A model generated the notes under the pieces. That model saw only the letters and a program-made list of their open reading frames with translations. It made no database searches and had not been told where the DNA came from. DNA of 64,000 nt, from assembly GCF_004000785.1 (NCBI RefSeq), contig NZ_BILX01000009.1, forward strand, positions 1-64,000, read 5' to 3'. The translations under genes were made by a program, and so were the position numbers. Every line of letters begins with the position of its first letter. The stretch's first letter is position 1. Source of the stretch: Paenibacillus ehimensis NBRC 15659. Lineage in GTDB: Bacteria > Bacillota > Bacilli > Paenibacillales > NBRC-103111. Positions 48,920-57,579 of the stretch are shown one piece after another.

Positions 48920-49873
48920 ATGAACGCAGTGCAAAAACGGATCGAAGAGCTTCACCGGTATGCACCCGAGCTGACCGCTCCGGCCGACCTGGATGCCTTC
49001 TGGAGCCGGACGCTGGCCGATGTGATCGACAAGCCGGTTCAAGCCCGGCGGACTCGGCAGGAGACACCCTTTCCGTATATGGACACTTACGATGTCACGT
49101 ACCAAGGCTTTGCCGATACGCCGATCAAAGGCTGGTATCTGCTTCCGAAGTTTCCGGTACGGGAGAAGCTGCCGTGCGTCGTCCTGTTTCACGGGTATAC
49201 GGGAGGCCGGGGATATCCCGAGCAGTATGCCTCCTGGCTGCTGATGGGAATGGCGGTGTTTGCCGTCGACATTCGCGGACAAGGCGGCGAGACGGGCAAT
49301 CGGCTGGACAATACGTACGGGATGACGAAAGGCTGGATCACGCAGGGCATTCTGGATAAGGAGACCTGCTATTATAAGGCCATCGCCGTTGATGCGCTGC
49401 AAGCCGTCGAATGGGTTGCGGCGCAGCCGGAGGTCGACCCGGGCCGTATCGTCGTAGCGGGCGACAGCCAGGGAGGCGGACTGTCGCTGCTGGTCTCCGC
49501 CTTGAGCGACAAGCCGGCGCTGTCGATCGCGAATATTCCGAATATGTGCCATATGGACTTCGGCATTCTGAATTCGGTCAGCTCGCTCTCCGAAGCAGCG
49601 GAATTCGTGAACCGGTTCCCGGAGCATCTGGACAAGGTCATGGAGACGCTAAGCTATTTCGACATCATGAATTTGGCGGAGCGCATCCGGATTCCGGTAC
49701 TCGTATCGGTCGGCTTGAAAGACACTGTATGCTTGCCGGAAACCGTGTTCGCGGCTTACAACCGGATCCGGTCGACGAAGGAGATCGGAGTGCATCCGTT
49801 TACGGGGCATGCGACGAGCGGCTACCAGAACCGCCGCACGGTGGAATTTATCCGGAAGCATCTTTCCTTTTAG
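48920..49873 (+). CDS. acetyl xylan esterase-type (CE7) hydrolase
   Basis: 317 residues, close to the 318-325 of CE7 enzymes (acetyl xylan esterase/cephalosporin-C deacetylase). Catalytic triad: Ser183 in VAGDSQGGG, Asp268 in GLKDTVC, His297 in GHATSG. N-terminal YDVTYQGFADTPIKGWYLLP and the RGQGGETGN loop fit the family. It is cytosolic (no signal peptide) and would remove acetyl groups from imported oligosaccharides before phosphorolysis. Confidence 0.9.
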   Translation: MNAVQKRIEELHRYAPELTAPADLDAFWSRTLADVIDKPVQARRTRQETPFPYMDTYDVTYQGFADTPIKGWYLLPKFPVREKLPCVVLFHGYTGGRGYPEQYASWLLMGMAVFAVDIRGQGGETGNRLDNTYGMTKGWITQGILDKETCYYKAIAVDALQAVEWVAAQPEVDPGRIVVAGDSQGGGLSLLVSALSDKPALSIANIPNMCHMDFGILNSVSSLSEAAEFVNRFPEHLDKVMETLSYFDIMNLAERIRIPVLVSVGLKDTVCLPETVFAAYNRIRSTKEIGVHPFTGHATSGYQNRRTVEFIRKHLSF

Positions 49874-49899
49874 GCGAGTAAAACTGATTTCGAAAAAGG

Positions 49900-49932
49900 A
49901 CCGCTGGAGCGATGGTGTCCGGCGGTTTTTTT
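49900..49932 (+). terminator. partial terminator inside the sugar operon
   Basis: ACCGC (49900-49904) with GCGGT (49922-49926), then TTTTTT. The stem is short and may only lower expression of the GH94 gene. Confidence 0.55.
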
Positions 49933-49967
49933 CACCCACGATATAAAAAGAAAACGGAGTGGAGACG

Positions 49968-52900
49968 ATGACCATGCTGAATACGTCCCGGTTTCGGGTC
50001 GAAGCGGGAGATTTGCGGTTTACCTTCTTGAACAGCGGCGATCTGTACGAAGCGGCTTACCAGGATACGATGATCAATCAATGGTTGTCCGACCCGGTTA
50101 CCGGATCATTGAACAATTTATATTTGCGGCAGCACCGGGCTTCCGGCATACAAGCGACGCCGTTGCTTGGCGTTCATTCTGCAAGCCGTGTGCGCCAGGC
50201 GGACGGCGGCTCCGTCATCTGGGAGGGCGAGGCCGGCGCGCTTCGCTATCAAGTGACCTTTCGCTTAACGGCGCGCAGGGTATGGTTCTGGGAGGTTGCC
50301 GTGTACGGGCAGGAGGCGGAAGTCGACGTCGTCTACGGGCAGGATGTCGGAATCGCCCATCCGGGCGCCGTCCGCAGCAACGAGGCTTATTTGTCCCAGT
50401 ATATCGACCATGCGGTATTCGAGGACGCGCAGAGGGGCTATGTCGTCTGTTCCCGGCAAAATCAGCCGCAGCAGGGGAAATTTCCTTATCTTCAGCAGGG
50501 CTGTCTGACGAAAGCGGCCGGTTATTCGACGGACGGCTTCCAATTTTTCGGGTTGTCCTACAAGGAAACGAACGAGCCGGAGGCTTTGACCAAGGCTTCG
50601 CTGGCTAACGAAGTTTACCAATACGAATTTGCATATATCGCGCTGCAATCCGAACGGGTCACGCTGGACGGCGAAGCAAGATTCGTCTTCTACGGCTTGT
50701 TCCGGGACACCCACCCGGAGGCGGTGACCGCTCTGGACTATGAAGCCGACGTCTCGGACGCATGGCGCGAGGCCCGGGAGCAGGAGCCCCCGGCACCGGT
50801 CTCCGGACCTTGGCAGGAGAAGGTCAGCGTGGCGTCTCAGATCGGAGCGCCGCTGCGAACCTTGTCTATGACGCGGCAGGAGGTCGAGGCTCTCTTCCCG
50901 AACCGTCAACAAGAGGAGCGGGAAGGAGAGGAGCTGCTGTCCTTCTTCACCGATACCCATGAGCATGTCGTGCTGAAGGAAAAAGAGCTGCGCATGGAGC
51001 GCCCGCACGGACATATCCTCATGACCGGGAACAACGACCGGATGAACGAGCGGGTCATCACGACAACCTCGTACATGTACGGGATGTTCAATGCGCAATT
51101 GGTGGTCGGCAATACGTCTTTCAACAAAATGCTGACCAACGCCCGCAATGCGCTGAACGTGCCGAAGACGTCGGGCCAGCGCATTTACGTGGAGCTGGAC
51201 GGGAAGTACCGGCTGCTTGCGATGCCTTCCATGTTCGAGATGGGCTTCAATTATGCCCGCTGGTATTACAAAACGGCGGACGAGCTGTTTGTGATCACGA
51301 ATTATACGACTGTCGATACGCCGGAGGTCGTGATGCACGTCCGTTCGGCAAGCGGCAAGTCTTACCGCTTCCTGCTCTCGAATCAGGTGTGCATGAATGC
51401 GGCCGAATACGAGCTGCCATTCCGCATGGAGCAGCAGGAGGGCGGCCGGACGCTCGCGTTCTACGCGGACGCCCAGTCGCTCAGCGCCCGCGCTTATCCG
51501 AGCCTGTGCTACCGCATGAGGATCGAAGGCGCGGACATGGAGGCGGGTGACGAACGGCTGCTGGTCTCGAACGCGGAGCCGGGCTCGGCTTCGCTGGTCG
51601 TCCTGGAACTCAGCGCAAGTAGCGAATGGACCGTAACGGTGCAGGGCTTGCTGCACGGGGAAGAGCTTCCGTTTGTCCAGCGGGATGCCGAGGCGGAAAT
51701 CGGGCGTTACCGCGAGTTTTACCGCACGGTCATGAACGGCTTCCGCTTGACCCGGCCCGGTGAACGGACGGACGAGCTGAGCAAGCTTAATACGCTCGCT
51801 TGGTGGTATACGCACAATATGCTGGTTCATTTCTCGGTGCCGCACGGCCTGGAGCAGTACGGTGGGGCGGCATGGGGGACGCGCGACGTATGCCAAGGGC
51901 CGGCGGAATATTTTTTGGCGACGCAAAAATATGACGTCGTGCGCGACATCCTGACCACCGTGTACTCGCATCAATACGAGGACGATGGGAACTGGCCGCA
52001 ATGGTTCATGTTCGACCGGTACGCCTTCATTCAGCAGGAAGAAAGCCATGGGGATATTATCGTATGGCCGCTCAAGGTGCTGAGCGACTATTTGACGGCG
52101 ACCGGGGATACCTCCATTCTGGAGGTCCGGTTGCCTTATACGAAGCGGGGCGGCTTTACGTTCACGGAAGAGACGGAGACGGTGCTGGAGCATGCCAAGA
52201 AGCAGCTTGACTATATTAAGCGTCACTTTCTGCACGGCACGCACTTGTCTTCGTATGGCGACGGGGATTGGGACGACACGCTCCAGCCGGCGAACGCCCA
52301 GTTGAAACGCTATTTGATCAGCAGTTGGACCGTAGCCTTGACGTACCAGGTATTCAGTCAGCTCGCGGCGGTTTTGGCGGAATCGGATGCGGAGACGGCG
52401 GCCGAGCTGAAACGGCTTGGCGAAGGCATCCGGGAGGACTTCAACCGGTACATGCTCCAGTCCGAGGTTATTCCCGGATTCGTATATATGGAGAAGCCGG
52501 GTGAAGCCGAGCTGATGCTGCACCCGTCGGATACGAAAACCGGCATCCGCTACCGGCTGCTGCCGATGACGCGCAGCATGATCGGCGAGCTGCTGACGAA
52601 GGAGCAGGCGGAGGCCCATTACCGGATCATCAAGGAGAAGCTGTTCTATCCGGACGGCGTCCGGCTGATGGATCGCCCGGCGAATTATGCCGGGGGCGTC
52701 AGCAAGCAGTTCAAGCGGGCCGAGCAGGCGGCTAACGTAGGCAGGGAAATCGGCTTGCAGTACGTTCACGCCCATATCCGTTTTATCGAGGCGATGGCCA
52801 AGCTCGGCAAATCGGACGAGGTGTGGAGAGGGCTGGCCACGATTAACCCGGTCGGCCTGCGAAGCGTCGTGCCTAACGCGGAGCTTCGTCAAAGCAACGC

Positions 52901-53330
52901 TTACTTCAGCAGCTCCGACGCGAAGTTCAGCACCCGCTACGAGGCGCAAGAGCGCTTCGACGAATTGCGCGACGGTTCGGTACCGGTGAAGGGGGGCTGG
53001 AGAATTTATTCCAGCGGTCCGGGAATCTATATGAACCAGCTGATTGCGAACGCTTTGGGGATTCGATTGATTGAGGGCGACTTGATTATCGATCCGGTGC
53101 TGCCGCCGTCGCTCGACGGGCTGCAGTTCGAATTCGAGGTGCTGGAAGCTCCGGTCACGTTCGTGTATCGTCTGACCGGTCAAGGGCTGAGCCGGGTGAC
53201 CATGAACGGCCGCGAGCTGACCGTGAAGCCCGTCGCCAACCGTTACAGGGAAGGCGGCGTGCGCATCGGGAAGCAGGAGTTTGCGGACAACCGGTCGGAA
53301 GCCGGCAATGTCATTGAAATTTTTATGTAA
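49968..53330 (+). CDS. GH94-type phosphorylase, likely 1,2-beta-oligoglucan phosphorylase
   Basis: 1120 residues from ATG 49968 (GGAG 8 bases upstream); GTG 49959 and ATG 49974 are also possible. N-terminal super-sandwich domain (INQWLSDPVTGSLNNLYLRQ) then an (alpha/alpha)6 barrel: WGTRDVCQGPAEYFL, SYGDGDWDDTLQPAN with the general-acid Asp in the GDWDD motif (residues 766-770), RYRLLPMTRSMIGELLTKEQ. Length above 1100 and the substrate region match SOGP (EC 2.4.1.333), which releases glucose-1-phosphate from sophorooligosaccharides, better than cellobiose phosphorylase (about 810). The operon layout with LplABC-type importer resembles the Listeria SOGP locus. Confidence 0.85.
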   Translation: MTMLNTSRFRVEAGDLRFTFLNSGDLYEAAYQDTMINQWLSDPVTGSLNNLYLRQHRASGIQATPLLGVHSASRVRQADGGSVIWEGEAGALRYQVTFRLTARRVWFWEVAVYGQEAEVDVVYGQDVGIAHPGAVRSNEAYLSQYIDHAVFEDAQRGYVVCSRQNQPQQGKFPYLQQGCLTKAAGYSTDGFQFFGLSYKETNEPEALTKASLANEVYQYEFAYIALQSERVTLDGEARFVFYGLFRDTHPEAVTALDYEADVSDAWREAREQEPPAPVSGPWQEKVSVASQIGAPLRTLSMTRQEVEALFPNRQQEEREGEELLSFFTDTHEHVVLKEKELRMERPHGHILMTGNNDRMNERVITTTSYMYGMFNAQLVVGNTSFNKMLTNARNALNVPKTSGQRIYVELDGKYRLLAMPSMFEMGFNYARWYYKTADELFVITNYTTVDTPEVVMHVRSASGKSYRFLLSNQVCMNAAEYELPFRMEQQEGGRTLAFYADAQSLSARAYPSLCYRMRIEGADMEAGDERLLVSNAEPGSASLVVLELSASSEWTVTVQGLLHGEELPFVQRDAEAEIGRYREFYRTVMNGFRLTRPGERTDELSKLNTLAWWYTHNMLVHFSVPHGLEQYGGAAWGTRDVCQGPAEYFLATQKYDVVRDILTTVYSHQYEDDGNWPQWFMFDRYAFIQQEESHGDIIVWPLKVLSDYLTATGDTSILEVRLPYTKRGGFTFTEETETVLEHAKKQLDYIKRHFLHGTHLSSYGDGDWDDTLQPANAQLKRYLISSWTVALTYQVFSQLAAVLAESDAETAAELKRLGEGIREDFNRYMLQSEVIPGFVYMEKPGEAELMLHPSDTKTGIRYRLLPMTRSMIGELLTKEQAEAHYRIIKEKLFYPDGVRLMDRPANYAGGVSKQFKRAEQAANVGREIGLQYVHAHIRFIEAMAKLGKSDEVWRGLATINPVGLRSVVPNAELRQSNAYFSSSDAKFSTRYEAQERFDELRDGSVPVKGGWRIYSSGPGIYMNQLIANALGIRLIEGDLIIDPVLPPSLDGLQFEFEVLEAPVTFVYRLTGQGLSRVTMNGRELTVKPVANRYREGGVRIGKQEFADNRSEAGNVIEIFM

Positions 53331-53374
53331 TAAAGGAAGGTGCTAGCTCTCAAGCACCGGGTCCATTAACACGG

Positions 53375-53418
53375 CAGCGGCCGTCCGAGACATGCGCTTC
53401 ATGTTCGGACGGCCGCTG
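53375..53418 (+). terminator. strong hairpin after the GH94 gene
   Basis: CAGCGGCCGTCCGA (53375-53388) and TCGGACGGCCGCTG (53405-53418) are perfectly complementary. The T-run is weak (TATTGT). Confidence 0.65.
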
Positions 53419-53493
53419 TATTGTGTAACCAACAATGTTGGTTGCAACCGGCTCCTGTCCACTGGACGACCGATAGACCAAAGTAGCGATCTA

Positions 53494-53556
53494 AATTCCC
53501 GACTGCAGCAGCACTCGGGCGAGGGGGACAGTTCGAACATAACGATGGGAAAACAT
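53494..53556 (-). pseudogene. truncated 5' end of a duplicated MFS gene
   Basis: The first about 21 codons (MFSHRYVRTVPLARVLLQSG-like) match the start of the intact MFS gene at 55467 in DNA (for example GTTCGAACATAACGATKGGAAAACAT), then homology ends. It lies behind the intact DUF6530 gene exactly as the full MFS gene lies behind the broken DUF6530 copy, so it is the stump of a tandem duplication. Confidence 0.7.
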
Positions 53557-53557
53557 T

Positions 53558-54037
53558 TTAATATCCCATATCCTTTAATATTTTTGATAAGGTGCGTAGA
53601 CGTTCGCTGATCATCTCATCGTCGTCGCTTAAAGCTTGGCTGAACAGCTTAATATCTTCATTAATTCTCTCATTGTCCGTACATATCGCCACGGTCATGG
53701 CATCCCCTTGCAGGCCGACCCGGTCGATGACGGGCTGCTGCGGATCATATAGATGCTCATATCTATAGGCTTCGCGAAAATGCGCCAGGGACCGACAAAT
53801 CAGAATGGACAAATCAAGAACGCGATGGAGAGGCAGTTCCTCGGATTGCCTTGACCATTTTTCTCCCGTGTATCTCCATACCTTGGCAGAAATATCGATC
53901 TTCCCTCTATCGTTCCACTGGGCCAATCCTAAAGAAAGGCCTTTTGCATCTGTATTTCGAGCGAGTCGGCCGTCAATCTGCTCGTAGTTTTCCGACACGA
54001 CAACAGGCTTATGCTTTAACGTGGTTGGTATTTTCAT
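53558..54037 (-). CDS. DUF6530-like protein (intact copy)
   Basis: 159 residues, ATG 54037 with AGAGGGAAAG upstream. Soluble; segments LSLGLAQWNDRGKIDISAKV, WSRQSEELPLHRVLDLSILI and LQGDAMTVAICTDN. I recall this as DUF6530, of unknown function. A decayed second copy is at 55470-55741. In both copies an MFS gene (whole or stump) follows, so the two normally form an operon. Confidence 0.75.
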   Translation of the reverse strand: MKIPTTLKHKPVVVSENYEQIDGRLARNTDAKGLSLGLAQWNDRGKIDISAKVWRYTGEKWSRQSEELPLHRVLDLSILICRSLAHFREAYRYEHLYDPQQPVIDRVGLQGDAMTVAICTDNERINEDIKLFSQALSDDDEMISERLRTLSKILKDMGY

Positions 54038-54090
54038 TTTCTTTCCCTCTTTTCATTTACTGATTTACTGATTCACTAAATGACCGTTTC

Positions 54091-54119
54091 ATCTTATCTT
54101 GGATTTCAATGTTAGTCAA
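54091..54119 (-). promoter_or_regulatory. promoter of the intact DUF6530 gene
   Basis: Minus strand: TTGACT (54119-54114), 17 bases, TAAGAT (54096-54091). Between it and the start lie AGTAAAT-type direct repeats (54055-54085) that could be an operator. Confidence 0.6.
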
Positions 54120-54258
54120 TCCGTTTTTGGGTAGACTCAAATGGCCGAAGTTACTCCGGAATGGTTCAGCGGGAATAGACCCCGATAAATGAAGAGCGGT
54201 TGTGTCCCGTCTATCAAATACCTCCCCTAAAACGCCGTCCTATCCGTTCTTCTATCCT

Positions 54259-55467
54259 TCATGATGCCGGGCCTTTCTCAGCTTTTCTTCTTCTCTCAAC
54301 AATAAGAGGGATTAGAAAAAGTGCGCCGGCAATAATCAAACTGCCGCTCACCACATATACCGCCAGCAGGGAAAAGATTTCCTTCAGATAGCCGGATACG
54401 AACATGCCAATCACCATCATCCCCATAAAAACAGGCGTGATTGTCCCGGATACCCGGCCAATAAATGCCCCTTCCGTGTTCCGCACAATAAGCGTCTGGA
54501 TTCCGCCTTGAATACAAGGGTAAAACAAACCGCTGATCACCAAAAGAACAATTGTCAGCCAGATCATGGCAGACGCGCCTATTCCAATCGTACAGACGGC
54601 GGCGACAAGCAAGCCTACCATGAGCAGCAGCTGTGGTTTCACCTTTTTGGCTATCCCCATGATGGCAATTCCGCCTACCAACATGGCTGCCCCATTAGCC
54701 ATAACCAACCACTGCAGAAATTGTTTGTTCTGTCCCAATTTCTCGATGACAAGGAAGATCTGAAGCGGCTGAGTCAGTCCTGACGCCAATCCGACAGCCG
54801 AGAAAGTCAAGCTGAGTGTTCTTAAGGATTGATTCGACCCGATATAGCGCAGCCCGGCCATCAACTCCTTTATGAAGCTGCCAGTATCCCCAGACTTCGG
54901 CTCCTCCGCGTCGCGTGGAAGCGATGATAATATAAGTGATGACCCTAGGAACAGAACTGCCGTCAGGATCAGAGATGCGTTAATTCCAAATTGTATAAAA
55001 ATAAACGTGCCGATGACCGGACCCAAAACCGTAAAGACAGCGACAAGCGTTTGGGATATCGCCATCACGCCTTGCAGTTGTTCAGCCGGCACATGCCGCT
55101 TGTACAGTTTCATGGCTGAAGGCTGAGAAAATTGAGACAGGCTGGCGGAAACAAATGATCCGATGAGAAGCGCAATCCATCCGTCGTTCATGACGGCAAG
55201 CAGCACAGCCACAACGGACAAGGCAGACAGCAGATCGCTCCATACCATGGTCCGCTTCGGCCGCCATCGGTCGGCAAAGGTTCCGCCAATAAGGCCGAAT
55301 AGAAAGATCGGAGCAAATTCCGCAACCGAAATCAGGGATACATAAACCGGATTATTATTTGTCAAATCGGTAACATAAAGAAGGACCGCATAATTCCGGA
55401 CCCATATTCCCAGCTGCAGCAGCACCCGGGAGAGGATAATCGTTCGAACATAACGATTGGAAAACAT
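54259..55467 (-). CDS. MFS transporter (12 spans)
   Basis: 402 residues, ATG 55467, two bases after the stop of the broken DUF6530 copy. About 12 spans; motif A as GGTFADRWRPKRTMVWSD between TM2 and TM3, and PAEQLQGVMAISQTLVAVFT in the MFS_3/EntS-type group. Likely a drug or metabolite exporter; substrate unknown. Expression presumably from the promoter at 55811-55839 through the pseudogene. Confidence 0.88.
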   Translation of the reverse strand: MFSNRYVRTIILSRVLLQLGIWVRNYAVLLYVTDLTNNNPVYVSLISVAEFAPIFLFGLIGGTFADRWRPKRTMVWSDLLSALSVVAVLLAVMNDGWIALLIGSFVSASLSQFSQPSAMKLYKRHVPAEQLQGVMAISQTLVAVFTVLGPVIGTFIFIQFGINASLILTAVLFLGSSLILSSLPRDAEEPKSGDTGSFIKELMAGLRYIGSNQSLRTLSLTFSAVGLASGLTQPLQIFLVIEKLGQNKQFLQWLVMANGAAMLVGGIAIMGIAKKVKPQLLLMVGLLVAAVCTIGIGASAMIWLTIVLLVISGLFYPCIQGGIQTLIVRNTEGAFIGRVSGTITPVFMGMMVIGMFVSGYLKEIFSLLAVYVVSGSLIIAGALFLIPLIVERRRKAEKGPAS

Positions 55468-55469
55468 TT

Positions 55470-55741
55470 TTAATACCCCATATCCTTTAATATTTTTGAT
55501 AACATGCGAAGACGTTCGCCGATCATCTCATCGTCGTCGCTCAGAGCTTGGCTGAACAGCTTAAAATCTTCATTGATTCTCTCATTATCCGATTAGATCG
55601 CCACGGTCAAGGCATCCCCCTGCAGGGCGATCCCAGGGAAAGACCTTTCGCACCTGTGTTCCTGACGAATCGGCCGTCAATCGGCTCATAGGTTTCCGAC
55701 ATGACAATAGGCTTATGCTTTAGGGTAGTAGGTATGTTCAT
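55470..55741 (-). pseudogene. DUF6530 gene, decayed copy
   Basis: DNA close to 53558-54037 but with an in-frame stop (GCGATCTAATCGG where the intact copy has GCGATATGTACGG) and an internal deletion of about 200 bases between the LSLG and LQGDA segments. Start (55741) and stop (55470-55472) are still present. The promoter upstream is intact. Confidence 0.8.
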
Positions 55742-55810
55742 TTTCGTTCCCTCTTTTCTTTTACTGATCTACTGAATTAATAATTTACTAATTTACTAAA
55801 TTACTGCTTC

Positions 55811-55839
55811 AGTTTATCTTGGATTTCATCGTTCGTCAA
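55811..55839 (-). promoter_or_regulatory. duplicate promoter ahead of the decayed DUF6530 copy
   Basis: Minus strand: TTGACG (55839-55834), 17 bases, TAAACT (55816-55811), homologous to 54091-54119. An expanded array of TTAGTAAAT-like repeats follows (55755-55805). Confidence 0.55.
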
Positions 55840-56005
55840 TTCTTTTTTGACGTCCGTTATTTTGCATCCGGTTTTTTATAAAACAAAAAGTAGAAGAATC
55901 AACGCAAATAGCGTCTTCATTACACCGAACCGCGTTTTAGGATGTATTGACAATTTTCCAAACGTAATTATATATTGGCTGCACATAGACCAAACGGGCT
56001 GGCGA

Positions 56006-56385
56006 ATGGTAATGAATGAGCAAGTGTCCGAAATGTTTTGGAGCGCCTCGGCAGAGGACTTGAAAAGAGGGGATGTGCACCATGCCGCGACCGATAGCCT
56101 CGTCTGCGGACGTTCTTTTATGAAAGGCGTCATATACCGCGAGGAAGACACGTACTACGAGGCGGAGAAGTTTATCTCCGTCCGCCTCGGAACGGAGTAT
56201 CAGCGACAACGAAATCGTAAAAGAGCTTGATGGCGGCAGCACATCGACGATTAGCAATCACCGCTTTACGCTGCGCGAAAAGAAGAAGCAGGCCAAACTG
56301 TTTCTTGAGATCATGAACTCGAGCCGCCGGATTGGGCTTCACTTTGTGAAGACCATGCAACGTCATCAGGGGGCACGGCACAGGT
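56006..56385 (+). pseudogene. remnant of a DUF2087-type transcription regulator
   Basis: The frame from 56006 reads EMFWSASAEDLKRG, SLVCGRSFMKGVIYREEDTY and YEAEKFI, as in DUF2087 regulators, then shifts. A second frame (from about 56201) continues SDNEIVKELDGGSTSTISNH and FTLREKKKQAKLFLEIM. The middle of the protein (about 45 residues) and everything after the HTH are gone. From 56386 to about 56560 a further frame with EKRVYEAAKGLNPNREQ looks like a piece of yet another gene that I could not identify. Confidence 0.6.
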
Positions 56386-56661
56386 ATTGGAGAAACGGGT
56401 CTATGAAGCGGCCAAAGGCTTGAATCCGAATCGCGAACAAGCCACCCTTCCTATCCGTTTGCACCGATCTGTCGGGAATGTGTTCTTGTCATCCGACATT
56501 GGAGAAATCCGGAGAAAAATAAAGATCGGCCCTTGCCGCAAGGATGCGAACAAGAGCCGTTTTTTGTATTTCCACATTTCAATCGTAATCTACCATTTTG
56601 TAACTAGACCCTTAATAAAAAATCCATTTAATGGGAGTGTGCGTCTATGGTCGCCTGCGAA

Positions 56662-57561
56662 TTATCCTTTCGGATCGAACGCTTCCTTTGCGCCTTCCCC
56701 GATAAAATTAATGGCCAGAATCGTAGATGTAATCACGACGGCAGACGGCAGCCAGACCCACCATTGATTTTTGATTACTTGGGGCGAGATCGCATCCGAC
56801 ATCATATTTCCCCAGCTTGGCACATTGGCCGGCACGCCGAAGCCAAGGAAGCTCAGACCCGTTTCTACGCCGATCATCACCGCCATCACGACGATCGCCT
56901 GCACAATGATGGTCGAGGCCACGTTAGGCAGCAAATGCTTGACGATCACTTGGAACGGCTTGCAGCCGATCGCGACGGCGCTCATGATGTACTCGTTCTC
57001 CTTCTCCGACAGCACCTTGCTCCGGACAAGACGGGCGATCCCGCCCCAGCCAAGCACGCTGATGACGACAATCAGAACCAGGACGCCCGAGTCCGCAATG
57101 ACCGTCTTCAGGACGATAACAAAAATAAGAAACGGAAAAATCATCACAAAATCGGTGAAGCGCATGAGCATACTGTCGATTTTGCCTCCGAAGTACCCCG
57201 CGACGGAACCGATGGTAACCCCGATAAACGTCACCAAGAAGCTGATGCTTACGGCAATCAGCAGCGTCGTCCGCCCGCCGTACAGCAATCTTGCGATAAT
57301 ATCGCGTCCGCCCTTGTCCGTGCCTAACAGATGATCTGCGGACGGCGGCTTGTTGATGAGGCGCAGATTAATTTTGACAGGGTCGTAAGAGGTCAGCAGC
57401 GGCGCCAGAGCACACAGCGCTGCAATAAGGATCAGAAACGCGAGGCTCGCTATCGCCAGCTTATTGCGAAAAAATCGGTTCCAGCCTGTCACCCATGGAG
57501 AGGCGCTGCGTTTTTTAGTAATGGGCATCGTTTGATTTATCGGCTTCGGCGCTGTATTCAT
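56662..57561 (-). CDS. peptide ABC transporter permease (OppC/DppC-like)
   Basis: 299 residues. ATG 57561 is preferred since AGGAGG is 6 bases upstream; ATG 57567 touches it. Six spans; OppC N-terminal segment RFFRNKLAIASLAFLILIAA, LLGTDKGGRDIIARLLYGGR and the EAA loop as MSAVAIGCKPFQVIVKHLLP. Last gene of the operon oppD-F-A-B-C. No terminator is evident behind it. Confidence 0.92.
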   Translation of the reverse strand: MNTAPKPINQTMPITKKRSASPWVTGWNRFFRNKLAIASLAFLILIAALCALAPLLTSYDPVKINLRLINKPPSADHLLGTDKGGRDIIARLLYGGRTTLLIAVSISFLVTFIGVTIGSVAGYFGGKIDSMLMRFTDFVMIFPFLIFVIVLKTVIADSGVLVLIVVISVLGWGGIARLVRSKVLSEKENEYIMSAVAIGCKPFQVIVKHLLPNVASTIIVQAIVVMAVMIGVETGLSFLGFGVPANVPSWGNMMSDAISPQVIKNQWWVWLPSAVVITSTILAINFIGEGAKEAFDPKG

Positions 57562-57579
57562 GGCCATCCTCCTCTCATG

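Noticed and set aside
47299-48921. 540-residue minus-strand ORF
   Set aside because: Antisense to the sugar-binding lipoprotein gene, whose lipobox and motifs are clear.
50265-53183. 972-residue minus-strand ORF
   Set aside because: Lies wholly inside the GH94 gene, has no ribosome site or family features and is rich in Arg/Leu as expected for an antisense frame.
56520-56570. possible hairpin with TTTTTT
   Set aside because: Stem is short and interrupted; lies in decayed sequence.
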